Of a DNA stretch of 64,000 bases, positions 43,946 through 53,066 are shown piece after piece. Numbering within the stretch: the first letter of the stretch is position 1; the number at the start of each line of letters is the position of its first letter. Both the position numbers and the translations under genes were made by a program. This stretch comes from Pseudoalteromonas prydzensis (GTDB lineage: Bacteria; Pseudomonadota; Gammaproteobacteria; Enterobacterales; Alteromonadaceae), in the NCBI RefSeq assembly GCF_001661495.1, contig NZ_BDDT01000001.1, positions 248,001 to 312,000 of the forward strand. The letters run 5' to 3'. The notes under the pieces were generated by a model. It was given only the letters and a program-made list of their open reading frames with translations, was not told the DNA's origin and ran no database searches.

Positions 43946-45248
43946 CCGCGTTCCCTTGCATAAACATCACTTCAACTCGTAAGCCACCGAATGGGCTGTC
44001 ACTGAGGTTAATTTTGCCATTATAAATACCAACAATATGCTCAACAATGGCCATACCTAATCCCGCTCCTTGCTCTGACGAGGCGTGTTTATCGCCACCA
44101 ACGCGATAAAAACGGTTAAATATTCGCTGTTTTTGACTGTCATCAATCCCCGGGCCCGAATCATCTATTTGCCATAAACACTGTCCACCTTGTTGTAATA
44201 AGCGGATCATTATGTGGCCATTCGCAGGGGTATACTTGATCGCGTTACTGAGTAAGTTGCTAAACAAGGTCGTGAGGGTAAATTCATCTCCTGCAATAAT
44301 AAAATCCTCCCCTTCGAGAGAAATAGTATGACCCTTATTATCTATTTGATCATATAACTGTGCGACTACTTGCTGACTCACTTGCAATACTGATTGCGGA
44401 TTAAACTGTGCTTGCCATTGCTCTGGATAAGTACGCCCGAGGATCAGCATTTGCTCTACAATGTTACTCAGCTTGTCGATCCCTTTAGCCATCGCTTGCA
44501 GCTCTACGCTATCAATACCTTGGCCTTGTAAATTATGCACATTAATTTTTAAACTGCTAAGCGGAGTACGTAATTCATGGGCTGCATCTGAGGCAAAAAA
44601 GCGCTCGCGTAAATAAGCGCTTTCTACACGTTTAAACAAATCATTTAAACGACTAATAACAGGCTTTACCTCCGCAGCTGTCACTTGCCAGTCAATAGCA
44701 GTAAAGTCGTTTGCTTGGCGCTGTTGTAATTGCCTTGATAACCGAGTTAGTGGCTTTAAACCTTGTTTTACAAATAGGCTGATCAAAATTGCCAGCAGCG
44801 GCACACTCCACAGTAACGGCGTCATCGCTGATAAAATAACACTCTCGGTCAAGGCAAAACGCTTGCTTAATGGCTCTGCCACCAGCACATGTTTATTGCC
44901 GACCTGTAGGCGATAAACACGCATTCGTTGACCTGCAAAGTTTTCAACGCTTAATTCTTTTTGCCATTGTTTTTGCTCTAACGGCTTGGTTTTAAGTAAG
45001 GCTGAGCTACTGATCAAACGCTGATCCAACCACACTTGAAACATTAAATCGGGCAAATCACTGCTCAGGGTCACCGTACTGCCATGAATAGGCTGCTCAA
45101 TAAGCACATGTGCAAGGGTTTTTAATTCGTTATCAAGCAGGTGTTGCGCTTGCTCCATACTCTCTCGATAACCTTTGGTAAAGGCTAAAAAGCAGGTCAG
45201 TACCACCATTGACAGTATAAGCAGGGTTAAACGCTTTTGAATCGACAC
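43938..45248 (-). CDS. QseC/PmrB-like sensor histidine kinase
   Basis: The 436-residue protein has two transmembrane helices (about 7-23 and 155-172) bordering a small periplasmic domain of about 125 residues. A HAMP-like linker (LKPLTRLSRQLQQRQ) follows. The HisKA domain has ASDAAHELRTPLSSLKI, the N box is LFSNLLSNAIKYTP, and the G boxes are IDDSGPGID and GAGLGMAIVEHI. It shares one base with the response-regulator stop/start junction (45248), so the two are translationally coupled. It probably responds to a metal or cell-envelope signal and regulates the operon through the paired OmpR-type regulator. Confidence 0.9.
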   Translation of the reverse strand: MSIQKRLTLLILSMVVLTCFLAFTKGYRESMEQAQHLLDNELKTLAHVLIEQPIHGSTVTLSSDLPDLMFQVWLDQRLISSSALLKTKPLEQKQWQKELSVENFAGQRMRVYRLQVGNKHVLVAEPLSKRFALTESVILSAMTPLLWSVPLLAILISLFVKQGLKPLTRLSRQLQQRQANDFTAIDWQVTAAEVKPVISRLNDLFKRVESAYLRERFFASDAAHELRTPLSSLKINVHNLQGQGIDSVELQAMAKGIDKLSNIVEQMLILGRTYPEQWQAQFNPQSVLQVSQQVVAQLYDQIDNKGHTISLEGEDFIIAGDEFTLTTLFSNLLSNAIKYTPANGHIMIRLLQQGGQCLWQIDDSGPGIDDSQKQRIFNRFYRVGGDKHASSEQGAGLGMAIVEHIVGIYNGKINLSDSPFGGLRVEVMFMQGNADE

Positions 45249-45907
45249 TAACGCTTACCCGCTACATAGCCAATACCACGCAGAGTTTTAATCAATTCTT
45301 TGGGGAATTTTTTGCGTAAGTGATGGATATGAACTTCAATCGTGTTTGAGCCTACCTCTTCGCCCCACTCGTACAGTTTGTTTTCTAGTTGCTGCTTGGA
45401 CAGTACCCGTCCTTGATTTTCTAGCAATGCTTTGAGCAACATAAACTCTTTACGGGGTAAATTAACGGGTTGTTGTTGATAACTGACCGTATGCGCAGCA
45501 ATGTCCATTACCACATCATCAACTGATAACAGGCTGCTTTGCGCCTGAGTTAAGCGCCGGCTCGCCACTCTGAGGCGGGCAAACAACTCGGCGGGATCAA
45601 AGGGTTTAGCTAAGTAATCATCCGCGCCGAGATCAAGACCCAGCACTTTATCATCAATGCTGCCCCTTGCAGTTAAAATCACCACAGGTAATGATTTACG
45701 GTGCTTTTTGATATGTTTAAGCACATCAATACCATCGCCGTCAGGCAAACCAAGATCAAGTACCACCAGCTCAATTTGATCACTTTGCAGCCATTGCAGC
45801 GCAGCTTTTACAGTTGCGCAATGTTCGACGCTGTAACCTTGCTGGCGCAACGAACGCGATAACCCTTGCGCAACTAATTCATCATCTTCAACTAGCAGTA
45901 AATGCAT
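45248..45907 (-). CDS. QseB/PmrA-like OmpR-family response regulator
   Basis: The 219-residue protein has a receiver domain (EDDE at 7-10, phospho-acceptor Asp in VVLDLGLPDGDG near 51, Lys in DDYLAKPFDPAEL near 101) and a winged-helix DNA-binding domain (LPRKEFMLLKALLENQGRVL, NTIEVHIHHLRKKF, TLRGIGYV). This is the PmrA/QseB branch of the OmpR family. Two sites matching the PmrA/QseB half-site pattern lie at the head of the gene run (50172-50220), so autoregulation is likely. Confidence 0.92.
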   Translation of the reverse strand: MHLLLVEDDELVAQGLSRSLRQQGYSVEHCATVKAALQWLQSDQIELVVLDLGLPDGDGIDVLKHIKKHRKSLPVVILTARGSIDDKVLGLDLGADDYLAKPFDPAELFARLRVASRRLTQAQSSLLSVDDVVMDIAAHTVSYQQQPVNLPRKEFMLLKALLENQGRVLSKQQLENKLYEWGEEVGSNTIEVHIHHLRKKFPKELIKTLRGIGYVAGKR

Positions 45908-45916
45908 AACAGCCTT

Positions 45917-46564
45917 TTATTTTTTAATTTTCTTATCCACTTTGCTCAACAAGGCGGTGATTTCTTGTTGGCGATATAAATCCGCTTTTGGTCTGTCTGC
46001 TCTTGCTGGCGCTTGCTGAGCAATGAGCAAATGTTTTTTCGCGGCGCTGTATTTACGCTCATCGAATAAAAATGCCGCATATAAATAATTACTATCTATG
46101 CCATTTGGGTTAAGCGCCAATGCTTGCTTAAACAGTTTATCGGCTTCATCGTCATCACCAAAACCAATTGGCCAACCAGGCACTTTAGCGTACAAAGTTG
46201 CTAAACTAGTATATACCGAGCCATCTAAAGCTTTAGCATCTATTTTCATGGCTTGCTCAAATTGTGCTTTCGCATCTTTAGCAAGACCAAGCGCGCCAAG
46301 CCCACCTTTTGCCCCTGCATAGCTTGATAACACAATACCATACCAAATATGGCTTGCTGCTTGGTCATTATTGGCTTTAGTAAATTCTGCGGTAGTATTG
46401 ACTAGCTTTTCAAAGGCATCGAGTTGGCTGTCATCAACTAATTCATAATTAACCGTTGCCCATTGGCTTTGTACTGTGTGTAAGTCTGTCGCAAAATCAG
46501 CTTTGGCACTGTGTACAACAAAAGCACTGGCCCATATTAGTGTAGTAAAGATTAGTTTAGTCAT
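45917..46564 (-). CDS. Exported TPR-repeat protein
   Basis: The 215-residue protein has a signal peptide (ending HSAKA-DFATD) and TPR-like helices, for example AFEKLVNTTAEFTKANNDQA, AKAQFEQAMKIDAKALDGSV and ADKLFKQALALNPNGIDSNY. It is placed between the haemolysin biosynthetic genes and the two-component system, 9 bp from the regulator gene and 20 bp from the SDR gene. Its job is unknown; a scaffold or assembly factor for the system is plausible. Confidence 0.75.
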   Translation of the reverse strand: MTKLIFTTLIWASAFVVHSAKADFATDLHTVQSQWATVNYELVDDSQLDAFEKLVNTTAEFTKANNDQAASHIWYGIVLSSYAGAKGGLGALGLAKDAKAQFEQAMKIDAKALDGSVYTSLATLYAKVPGWPIGFGDDDEADKLFKQALALNPNGIDSNYLYAAFLFDERKYSAAKKHLLIAQQAPARADRPKADLYRQQEITALLSKVDKKIKK

Positions 46565-46584
46565 GTTCGTTCACCTTTATCAAT

Positions 46585-47361
46585 TTAGTTTACAAAAAAA
46601 CTTTTAATTTTAGGAAGTTGTTTCGCAATGGCGTTATCTACTAGGGATGGAAACATGCCATTTATACGAGCAAATAAGGTTTCCTCAAAGCCAATAAACC
46701 GCCGTCTATTGGTTGAATTGATCAAATCACTCAATGCTTGAGCCACTTTTTCAGGCGGATCCATGGTGTTGCCAAGTGCTTTATTCATGGCCCTGACTTG
46801 AGGCGAATTAATCGCGGTATCAGTGGCTCTTGGCGCTAAGTACAACACCCGAACTTTACTATGACTGAGTTCACGAGCGAGCGCTTCGGTCATACCTCGC
46901 AGGCCAAATTTACTGGCGCAGTATAAAGTTTGGTAAGGGTAGCCAATGCTACCAAACGATGATCCCACATTGACAATAGTGCCGCTATGAGCGGTGATCT
47001 GAGGCAAAAATAACTGACACAGCTTAATAGGCACAATTAGGTTAATCGCCAACAGCTGGTCTATCTGCTGCTCACTGATCTCATTAAACCCTTGCATCAC
47101 ATTAACGCCTGCATTATTTACTAATAACGCAGCGCCCCCTAGTTGCTTGGCAAAATCAGCCAGCTGGGTGCGTGTTTCAAGAAGATTTAAATCACCGACA
47201 AAGATTTCAGCATCATTTTCACATTGCCCTTGCAGTTGACTCAATTGTGCGTGGTCGCGACCAACCAAAAGTAACCGCCACCCTTGCTTAGCTAATAATC
47301 GTGCTATGGCTTGGCCAATACCGCCAGTAGCACCGGTTAGTACACAAATTGGGGCGCTCAT
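46585..47361 (-). CDS. SDR-family oxidoreductase of the haemolysin cluster
   Basis: The 258-residue protein is a classical short-chain dehydrogenase: TGATGGIGQAIARLL (TGxxxGIG cofactor motif), NNAGVN, the catalytic Ser in NVGSSFG, and YxxxK as YCASKFGLRG. It probably reduces a ketone on an acyl or lipid intermediate made by the neighbouring AMP-binding and haem-oxygenase-like enzymes. It overlaps the preceding gene by 4 bp (ATGA). Confidence 0.88.
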   Translation of the reverse strand: MSAPICVLTGATGGIGQAIARLLAKQGWRLLLVGRDHAQLSQLQGQCENDAEIFVGDLNLLETRTQLADFAKQLGGAALLVNNAGVNVMQGFNEISEQQIDQLLAINLIVPIKLCQLFLPQITAHSGTIVNVGSSFGSIGYPYQTLYCASKFGLRGMTEALARELSHSKVRVLYLAPRATDTAINSPQVRAMNKALGNTMDPPEKVAQALSDLINSTNRRRFIGFEETLFARINGMFPSLVDNAIAKQLPKIKSFFVN

Positions 47362-48047
47362 GCACTTAGCTCCTGCGCGTTTGCTGGAAAAAATGGTTCA
47401 CTATCAAGGCCACGAAATATATTGCCGTACAGCTTATAAAAACATTTTGCAGCGTGAATAATTGCCTGCTTATCTTGTTCGTCAGTGATTTTATTCATCA
47501 GCTCTTCAAAGAACTTTACATGTTCAATATCAAGCGAGCCATGTGAGGTCAGATAACTGAATGCTTTTTTAGGCAACCCCACAACATCACGGATGGCACC
47601 CGCTGCATTATCGGCCAGTGCAATCGATGTACCTTCAAGCACATGCACCATGCCAAAAAAGCCCAACGGATTTTTACGATTAATAGTGTCATAGGCATAT
47701 GCAACCATCAGCTCAGTGGCAAACTGTGGGGTGCTATTGCGCACCCGTTGTTTGTCAAAACCACAGGCAGCAATGTCGTTAAGGATCCACTCTTGATGAC
47801 CAAGTTCTTCTTCGATGTACTCTGCAACTGCTTCACGCAACCACTCTTGTTGATCGGTTAATTTTGCCCCGACAGCCATCATTAATGGCACGGTATGTTT
47901 TACATGGTGATAGGCTTGCGCTAAAAATGACGCGTATTCAGTTAAACTTACTTGGCCTTTGAACACTCGAGTAATAATAGGTGCACTCAATAGATAATCG
48001 CGCTCGGCTTGAGTGTCTGCGTGTAATTGCTCAAAAAAATTGTTCAT
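47358..48047 (-). CDS. TenA/haem-oxygenase-like enzyme of the haemolysin cluster
   Basis: The 229-residue all-helical protein is of the TenA/PqqC fold. Candidate metal ligands are HHVKHTVPL, EEELGHQEW, LEGTSIALAD and LDIEHVKFFEEL. This E/H pattern recalls haem-oxygenase-like di-iron oxidases rather than thiaminases, so it may oxidatively cleave or desaturate an acyl or amino-acid substrate. It overlaps both neighbours by 4 bp, so it belongs to the four-gene biosynthetic unit. Confidence 0.78.
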   Translation of the reverse strand: MNNFFEQLHADTQAERDYLLSAPIITRVFKGQVSLTEYASFLAQAYHHVKHTVPLMMAVGAKLTDQQEWLREAVAEYIEEELGHQEWILNDIAACGFDKQRVRNSTPQFATELMVAYAYDTINRKNPLGFFGMVHVLEGTSIALADNAAGAIRDVVGLPKKAFSYLTSHGSLDIEHVKFFEELMNKITDEQDKQAIIHAAKCFYKLYGNIFRGLDSEPFFPANAQELSA

Positions 48048-49519
48048 AGTACTTCCTCACAGGGATATAGCGCTGCAATTTGCTGGCGATAAAAGTGATT
48101 AATAGCATCACGCTTTGCACGATTGTTGTTAGTTAACAATCCGCTTTGGTAAGTTAATGGCTCAACTAAGCGATGCCAGTGTTTAATTTGGGCGTAGTCA
48201 GGTAATTGCTGGTTAATAGCAGTCACATGCGCGTGTAATTGCTCAGTAGATAGCTGCTCAGTAGCATAAATTAATGCACTGAGGTAAGGGTGTCCTTCAC
48301 CTACTACGACAGCTTGTAAAACCGCACTGTGACTAAGTAGTAGTGATTCAGGCCATTCGGCACTGATATTGCGGCCAAAACTGGTGATCAACTGATTTTT
48401 TAAACGCCCTTGGATGATTAAACGTCCTTGCTGTTCAACCACTAAGTCGCCGGTGGCATACCACTGCTGTGGCTGCTGAGCCGCTTGCCCTAAATAACCT
48501 AAAAATAACGGGCCTTTAATAAACAATTGACCGCCTCGAATAGTCGTTTCAAGATGAGGTAATACTCGTCCTGCGCAGCTGATCAAATCATCATTTGGCG
48601 TATTTAAGCTCACCACTGAGGCTGCTTCTGATAATCCATAACCTTGATATACAGGTAATCCAAGCTGGCGTGCTTGTGCAATCAATTGACTGCTGACAAC
48701 CGCGCCGCCTACCGCAATAAATTTAAGGCTTGCCGGTGGCTGCCAACCTTGTTTAGCAAACTGCACTAAACAGCTCAGTAGTTCAGGTACTAAAATCAAA
48801 GTATTTGGCGCAAGGTTATCAATTGCCGCAATTAATTGTGCTGGTTGAGCTAATTGTGACCCTTGAAAACCTAATTCATTTAACGCCATTAAGTGCACGC
48901 TGCCAGCGGCAAGTAAGGGGGCATAGACACCGGCTATATTTTCTAATAACACCGGTAACGGCAGTAAACACAGGTGTTTAGGTTTGTCGATGCCAATTTG
49001 TTGATGTAACGATGTGGCAACCTCTAATTGACTCGCCAGTGATAAACACACCCCTTTTGGCGAGCCCGTAGAGCCAGAGGTGAAGGTGATCTTATTGGTA
49101 TGAGCAAAATACTCGACACTTGTTTGCACTGTTAGTTGATAAAAAAACAAAATAAAAGATTGGCATACAGAAACTGTAGCAACCAACTGAGCATTTTCAG
49201 CTGTATATTGGCGATCACTTATAAAAATAGTGGCACCACTGCTGGTTAAACTATGTTGTACCTGCTGTGGGGTAAAAAATACCGGTAACGGGATCGCTAC
49301 TTTTTCAAGCTCACAGAGTAAACTATCTAAAATCAGCCACGGTGGTGTGTTATCAACTTGAAAAGCCACACTTTGACCGCTCAACTTAGTAAATACCTCA
49401 GCCAGTTTATTCGCTTCGGCTTGCCAGCTCGCTTTACTCAGCGTTATTTGCTGATTATTGAAATGACTCACAACAAGGCTCTGCTGCTCACAATGCGGTA
49501 ATAACTCTAACCAGTTCAT
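48044..49519 (-). CDS. AMP-binding acyl/aminoacyl-activating enzyme of the haemolysin cluster
   Basis: The 491-residue protein is of the acyl-CoA synthetase superfamily. It has the P-loop TSGSTGSPKGVCLS, the motif YQGYGLSEAASVVSLN, YATGDLVVEQQGRLIIQGRL (ATP-binding Asp and hinge), and a degenerate C-terminal Lys region (NNRAKRDAINHF). It activates a carboxylate as an adenylate. No thiolation domain is present, so the acceptor must be CoA or another small molecule. It overlaps the haemolysin-like gene by 4 bp. Confidence 0.85.
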   Translation of the reverse strand: MNWLELLPHCEQQSLVVSHFNNQQITLSKASWQAEANKLAEVFTKLSGQSVAFQVDNTPPWLILDSLLCELEKVAIPLPVFFTPQQVQHSLTSSGATIFISDRQYTAENAQLVATVSVCQSFILFFYQLTVQTSVEYFAHTNKITFTSGSTGSPKGVCLSLASQLEVATSLHQQIGIDKPKHLCLLPLPVLLENIAGVYAPLLAAGSVHLMALNELGFQGSQLAQPAQLIAAIDNLAPNTLILVPELLSCLVQFAKQGWQPPASLKFIAVGGAVVSSQLIAQARQLGLPVYQGYGLSEAASVVSLNTPNDDLISCAGRVLPHLETTIRGGQLFIKGPLFLGYLGQAAQQPQQWYATGDLVVEQQGRLIIQGRLKNQLITSFGRNISAEWPESLLLSHSAVLQAVVVGEGHPYLSALIYATEQLSTEQLHAHVTAINQQLPDYAQIKHWHRLVEPLTYQSGLLTNNNRAKRDAINHFYRQQIAALYPCEEVL

Positions 49520-50157
49520 AGCGCCTCCAGTTGTAAAGCTAATTGTTCACTCGCTTGCAGACACTGCTGTTTAATATTAAATAACGCTGGGGCGTTTAAT
49601 ACACACTGGTGGGCCTGTGCTAAATCAACCACACAAATTGTTGGCTGATTTTCATAATAGCTGCCCCAATCCGCAGGTTCAGCTAACGCTTGGCTATTAG
49701 CCAAGCCTATTTCTTTACAGTTAATGCCAAGCATTTTTAGTAATGCACGCACTTTTTTAGTGGCACAAAACACCAAATACGCTGCGCCGTTTTTATAAAG
49801 TGCTTCGTTCATTAACACAAAATGTGTCAAGGTCGCTTTGCGATGTGTTGAGCATAAATTACCAAGCTCAAAAATCTGCTCACGCTTGGCACTAACAAAA
49901 TGTTCAATGGCAGCTGGAAGGTATTGTTCAACAAATAGAGGCTGTTGGGCACAACGTAGTCCTAACGTACATACTTCATCAGCCACAGTTAGTTCGCAAA
50001 GTAACGGCATAAAATGCGTGATCTTGGCATTGTATGCCAATGCAAAGCCTCGCTTAATATTGTTCTCAAGGCGGTTACGGTACAACTGCCCTTCGCGAAC
50101 GCAAACAAACGCAGGCTCTGTGACTTGAGTATGATGTAATTGTTGGACTGAAAGCAT
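49516..50157 (-). CDS. Thermostable haemolysin family protein (GNAT-like)
   Basis: The protein of about 213 residues matches the thermostable haemolysin family (delta-VPH of Vibrio): RNRLENNIKRGFALAYNAKI, LGLRCAQQPLFVEQYL, and EQIFELGNLCSTHRKATLTH. The fold is related to acyltransferases and AHL synthases, so it may make a membrane-active acyl product rather than act as a pore. I chose ATG at 50157, with GGAG 10 bp upstream, over the upstream GTG at 50172. It is first of a ten-gene same-strand run. Confidence 0.85.
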   Translation of the reverse strand: MLSVQQLHHTQVTEPAFVCVREGQLYRNRLENNIKRGFALAYNAKITHFMPLLCELTVADEVCTLGLRCAQQPLFVEQYLPAAIEHFVSAKREQIFELGNLCSTHRKATLTHFVLMNEALYKNGAAYLVFCATKKVRALLKMLGINCKEIGLANSQALAEPADWGSYYENQPTICVVDLAQAHQCVLNAPALFNIKQQCLQASEQLALQLEAL

Positions 50158-50171
50158 TTTTTTTCGCTCCA

Positions 50172-50220
50172 CTTAAGATATGTTTAAAATTTATAGGGCG
50201 AAACTTAAATAAAACTTAAG
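50172..50220 (-). promoter_or_regulatory. Two PmrA/QseB-type boxes upstream of the haemolysin operon
   Basis: CTTAAG-N5-TTTAAA (50172-50188) and CTTAAA-N5-CTTAAG (50204-50220) fit the HTTAAK-N5-HTTAAK direct-repeat site of PmrA/QseB regulators with small deviations. The operon encodes such a regulator. The rest of the gene-free region to 50770 is AT-rich and shows no other clear element. Confidence 0.55.
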
Positions 50221-50770
50221 AACAATTAATTTTTATAAATTATTTTTAATCCACTGATTTATTTAGTTTTATTTTAATAAATAGCTAAGATAGGCATTTT
50301 TGAGTCATACTTTTGGGGTTAACCTTAAGCTTATTTTATATACGCTTGATGGTCGTTTAGTTGTAATAACATTTGCTACAATATAACATATTGGAAGTTT
50401 GATTAGATTGCTACAGCTGTTGTAAAGGCACATCCGATACTGTTGTGCAGCGCTTTAACCTGACAATAGTGTCAGCATAAGCCGCTTTTTACTTTAGCTT
50501 ACTTGCTATAAAGTGGCAGGGTTAACAACTATAATGAACATTCAAACTTTTATGAACGTTCGTCACTTATCGCAGCCAAAAACCACCTTATCGCAACGGA
50601 TTAGGTCATTCACCGTTATTCGCAGTATGCTCGGCTGATTGACCATTTAACAATGTCAGCGCTATTTGAGTGCGTTTTGCAGCTATCTTTACAATACCAT
50701 CGATATAACAAGCACTGCTTTAATTTACAGCGCTCATAATTTAATTTTTAAAAATGACAAGAGAAAAACA

Positions 50771-52942
50771 ATGAAACATTTATTACTCGCAACCGCGATC
50801 AGTTCAGCGTTATTATTAACGGCCTGTTCTGAACCTCAAACAACAACCAATAACAATACTCAAACTGAGCAAGCAACAACAGCCGCAGAAGTACAGCCAG
50901 CTAATCCACTGTTCGTAAAAAGCGCATTACAGTACGAAACACCTGACTTCAATGCCATTAAAGACGAGCACTTCTTGCCTGCGTTTAATAAAGGCATGAC
51001 GGAGCAAATGGCTGAAGTGCAGACGATCATCAACAACCCTGCAAAGCCTGATTTTACAAATACCATTGTTGCGCTTGAACAAAGTGGTGAGTTATTAACC
51101 CGCACTCGCAGCATTTTTTATAACCTTGCTGGCAGTGACTCAAACCAAACGCGTCGTGAAATACAAAAAGAGCTCGCGCCTAAAATGGCCGCACACAACG
51201 ATAACATTTTCTTAAATAAAGCATTATTTGATAAAGTGGCCGCGCTCCACGCAGAGTCAGAAACACTGACACTTAGCCCTGAAGAAACACGCTTGTTAGA
51301 CGTTTACTACAAACGCTTTGTACGCGCTGGTGCGCAATTAAACGATCAACAAAAACAGCAAATTCGTGATATCAATACCAAACACTCAAGCTTAACAACA
51401 CAGTTCTCGCAAAACTTATTAGCACTGACTAAAAGTAATGTTGTGCTCGTTGCAGATAAAGCCCAACTTGATGGTTTACCTGCGGGTCAAATTGAACAAC
51501 TTGCCAATGCAGCAACACAAGCGGGTCACCCTGGTCAGTACCTGATCAAAATCACTAACACCACCCGTCAACCTATTTTAGCTACGCTTAAAAACCGTGA
51601 GCTACGTGAAAAAATATGGCGCGCATCTGCAGAGCGTGCACTATCTGGCGAAAATAATAACCGCGAAATTGTGGCTGAGCTTGCTCAGTTACGCGCTCAA
51701 AAAGCCAAATTACTGGGTTACGACAGCTGGGCAGCGTTTGGTTTAGAGTCACAAATGGCGAAAAAACCAGAAGCTGTATTTGATATGTTTGCCAGCATGA
51801 TCCCAGCATTAATGCAAAACGTGAATGCCGAAGCTGCGACTATCCAAGCAAAAATCGATGCCTCTGGCGAGCAATTTAAGCTACAGCCTTGGGATTGGTT
51901 GTTCTATGCAGAGCAAGTGCGCACAGATAAGTACAACCTAGACGAAAATGCAGTAAAAGAGTACTTTGAGTTTAACCGTGTGCTTGAAGACGGTGTATTC
52001 TTCACAATGAACCGCTTATACGGCATTACTTTCAAACCACGCACTGACATTCCAGTTTATCACCCAGATGTTAAAGCGTATGAGTTATTTGATGCTGATG
52101 GTACTAGTCTGGCGATTTTCTTTGCGGATTATTTTGCCCGTGAAGGTAAACGTGGTGGTGCATGGATGAGCTCGTTTGTAAAACAATCTGGCTTAAAAGA
52201 GCAAAAGCCGGTAGTTGTGAATGTCATGAACATCCAAAAAGGCGCTAAAGGTGAGCCAACGCTTATTAGTTATGATGAAGCGACTACTATCTTCCACGAG
52301 TTAGGTCACGGCCTACATGGCATGCTCTCTAAAGTGAAGTACCCAACGTTATCGGGCACGTCGGTGTCTCGTGACTTCGTTGAGTTCCCATCAACGTTTG
52401 AAGAAGATTGGGCTATGCACCCTGAAGTTATCGCAAACTATGCGAAACATCATGAGACAGGTGAGCCAATTCCTGATGAGTTACTGACTAAAGTCATTCA
52501 ATCGCGTAGCTTCAACCAAGGCTACGATACCTTAGAGTACGTTGCAGCTGCACTTTTAGATATGGAATGGCACTCACTCTCTGCAGATGCGCCATTACAA
52601 GATATCGAGAAGTTCGAGCAACAAGCTTTAACAAAACACGGTGTAAACGTGCCATTTATACCACCACGTTATAAGTCTGCATTCTTCTCTCACTCAATGG
52701 GTGGCGGTTACTCAGCGGGCTACTATGCATACATGTGGAGTGAAATTCTAGCGGCGGATGCCTTTGCTTTCGTACAAGAGCAAGGTGGTTTAAGCCGTGA
52801 AATGGGTGATAAATACCGTAAAGAAATCTTAGAGGTTGGTAACTCACGTGACCTAATGGAGTCGTATAAAGCGTTCCGTGGACAAGAGCCTGACACCTCT
52901 GCGTTATTAAAACGCCGTGGTTTAAAAGCAACAGTTCAGTAG
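50771..52942 (+). CDS. dcp: M3-family peptidyl-dipeptidase, lipoprotein form
   Basis: I start at ATG 50771, which gives 723 residues beginning MKHLLLATAISSALLLTACS, a lipoprotein signal with lipobox LTAC; the open frame extends upstream but without a ribosome site. The metallopeptidase core has TIFHELGHGLHGML (HExxH, near residue 508) and the downstream third zinc ligand in FVEFPSTFEEDW. This is the oligopeptidase A/Dcp branch, removing C-terminal dipeptides from peptides. Membrane anchoring suggests periplasmic or outer-membrane peptide degradation. It has its own terminator. Confidence 0.92.
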   Translation: MKHLLLATAISSALLLTACSEPQTTTNNNTQTEQATTAAEVQPANPLFVKSALQYETPDFNAIKDEHFLPAFNKGMTEQMAEVQTIINNPAKPDFTNTIVALEQSGELLTRTRSIFYNLAGSDSNQTRREIQKELAPKMAAHNDNIFLNKALFDKVAALHAESETLTLSPEETRLLDVYYKRFVRAGAQLNDQQKQQIRDINTKHSSLTTQFSQNLLALTKSNVVLVADKAQLDGLPAGQIEQLANAATQAGHPGQYLIKITNTTRQPILATLKNRELREKIWRASAERALSGENNNREIVAELAQLRAQKAKLLGYDSWAAFGLESQMAKKPEAVFDMFASMIPALMQNVNAEAATIQAKIDASGEQFKLQPWDWLFYAEQVRTDKYNLDENAVKEYFEFNRVLEDGVFFTMNRLYGITFKPRTDIPVYHPDVKAYELFDADGTSLAIFFADYFAREGKRGGAWMSSFVKQSGLKEQKPVVVNVMNIQKGAKGEPTLISYDEATTIFHELGHGLHGMLSKVKYPTLSGTSVSRDFVEFPSTFEEDWAMHPEVIANYAKHHETGEPIPDELLTKVIQSRSFNQGYDTLEYVAAALLDMEWHSLSADAPLQDIEKFEQQALTKHGVNVPFIPPRYKSAFFSHSMGGGYSAGYYAYMWSEILAADAFAFVQEQGGLSREMGDKYRKEILEVGNSRDLMESYKAFRGQEPDTSALLKRRGLKATVQ

Positions 52943-52992
52943 CAATAAGCTCATAAGGGGAAAGTGAGCAATCTCGCTGCTTTCCCTTTAAC

Positions 52993-53024
52993 AATTAAGG
53001 CGCGAAACTAATTTCGCGCCTATT
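52993..53024 (+). terminator. Terminator after the M3 peptidase
   Basis: GGCGCGAAA-ctaa-TTTCGCGCC is a 9-bp perfect stem with A and T flanks, about 55 bp after the stop codon. Confidence 0.85.
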
Positions 53025-53066
53025 ATACCTAGCACAGCTTGATCCTTCCTACTCACTAACTTCGCA

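Noticed and set aside
50666-52942. Longer start for the M3 peptidase
   Set aside because: Only the ATG at 50771 places the lipoprotein signal at the N-terminus.
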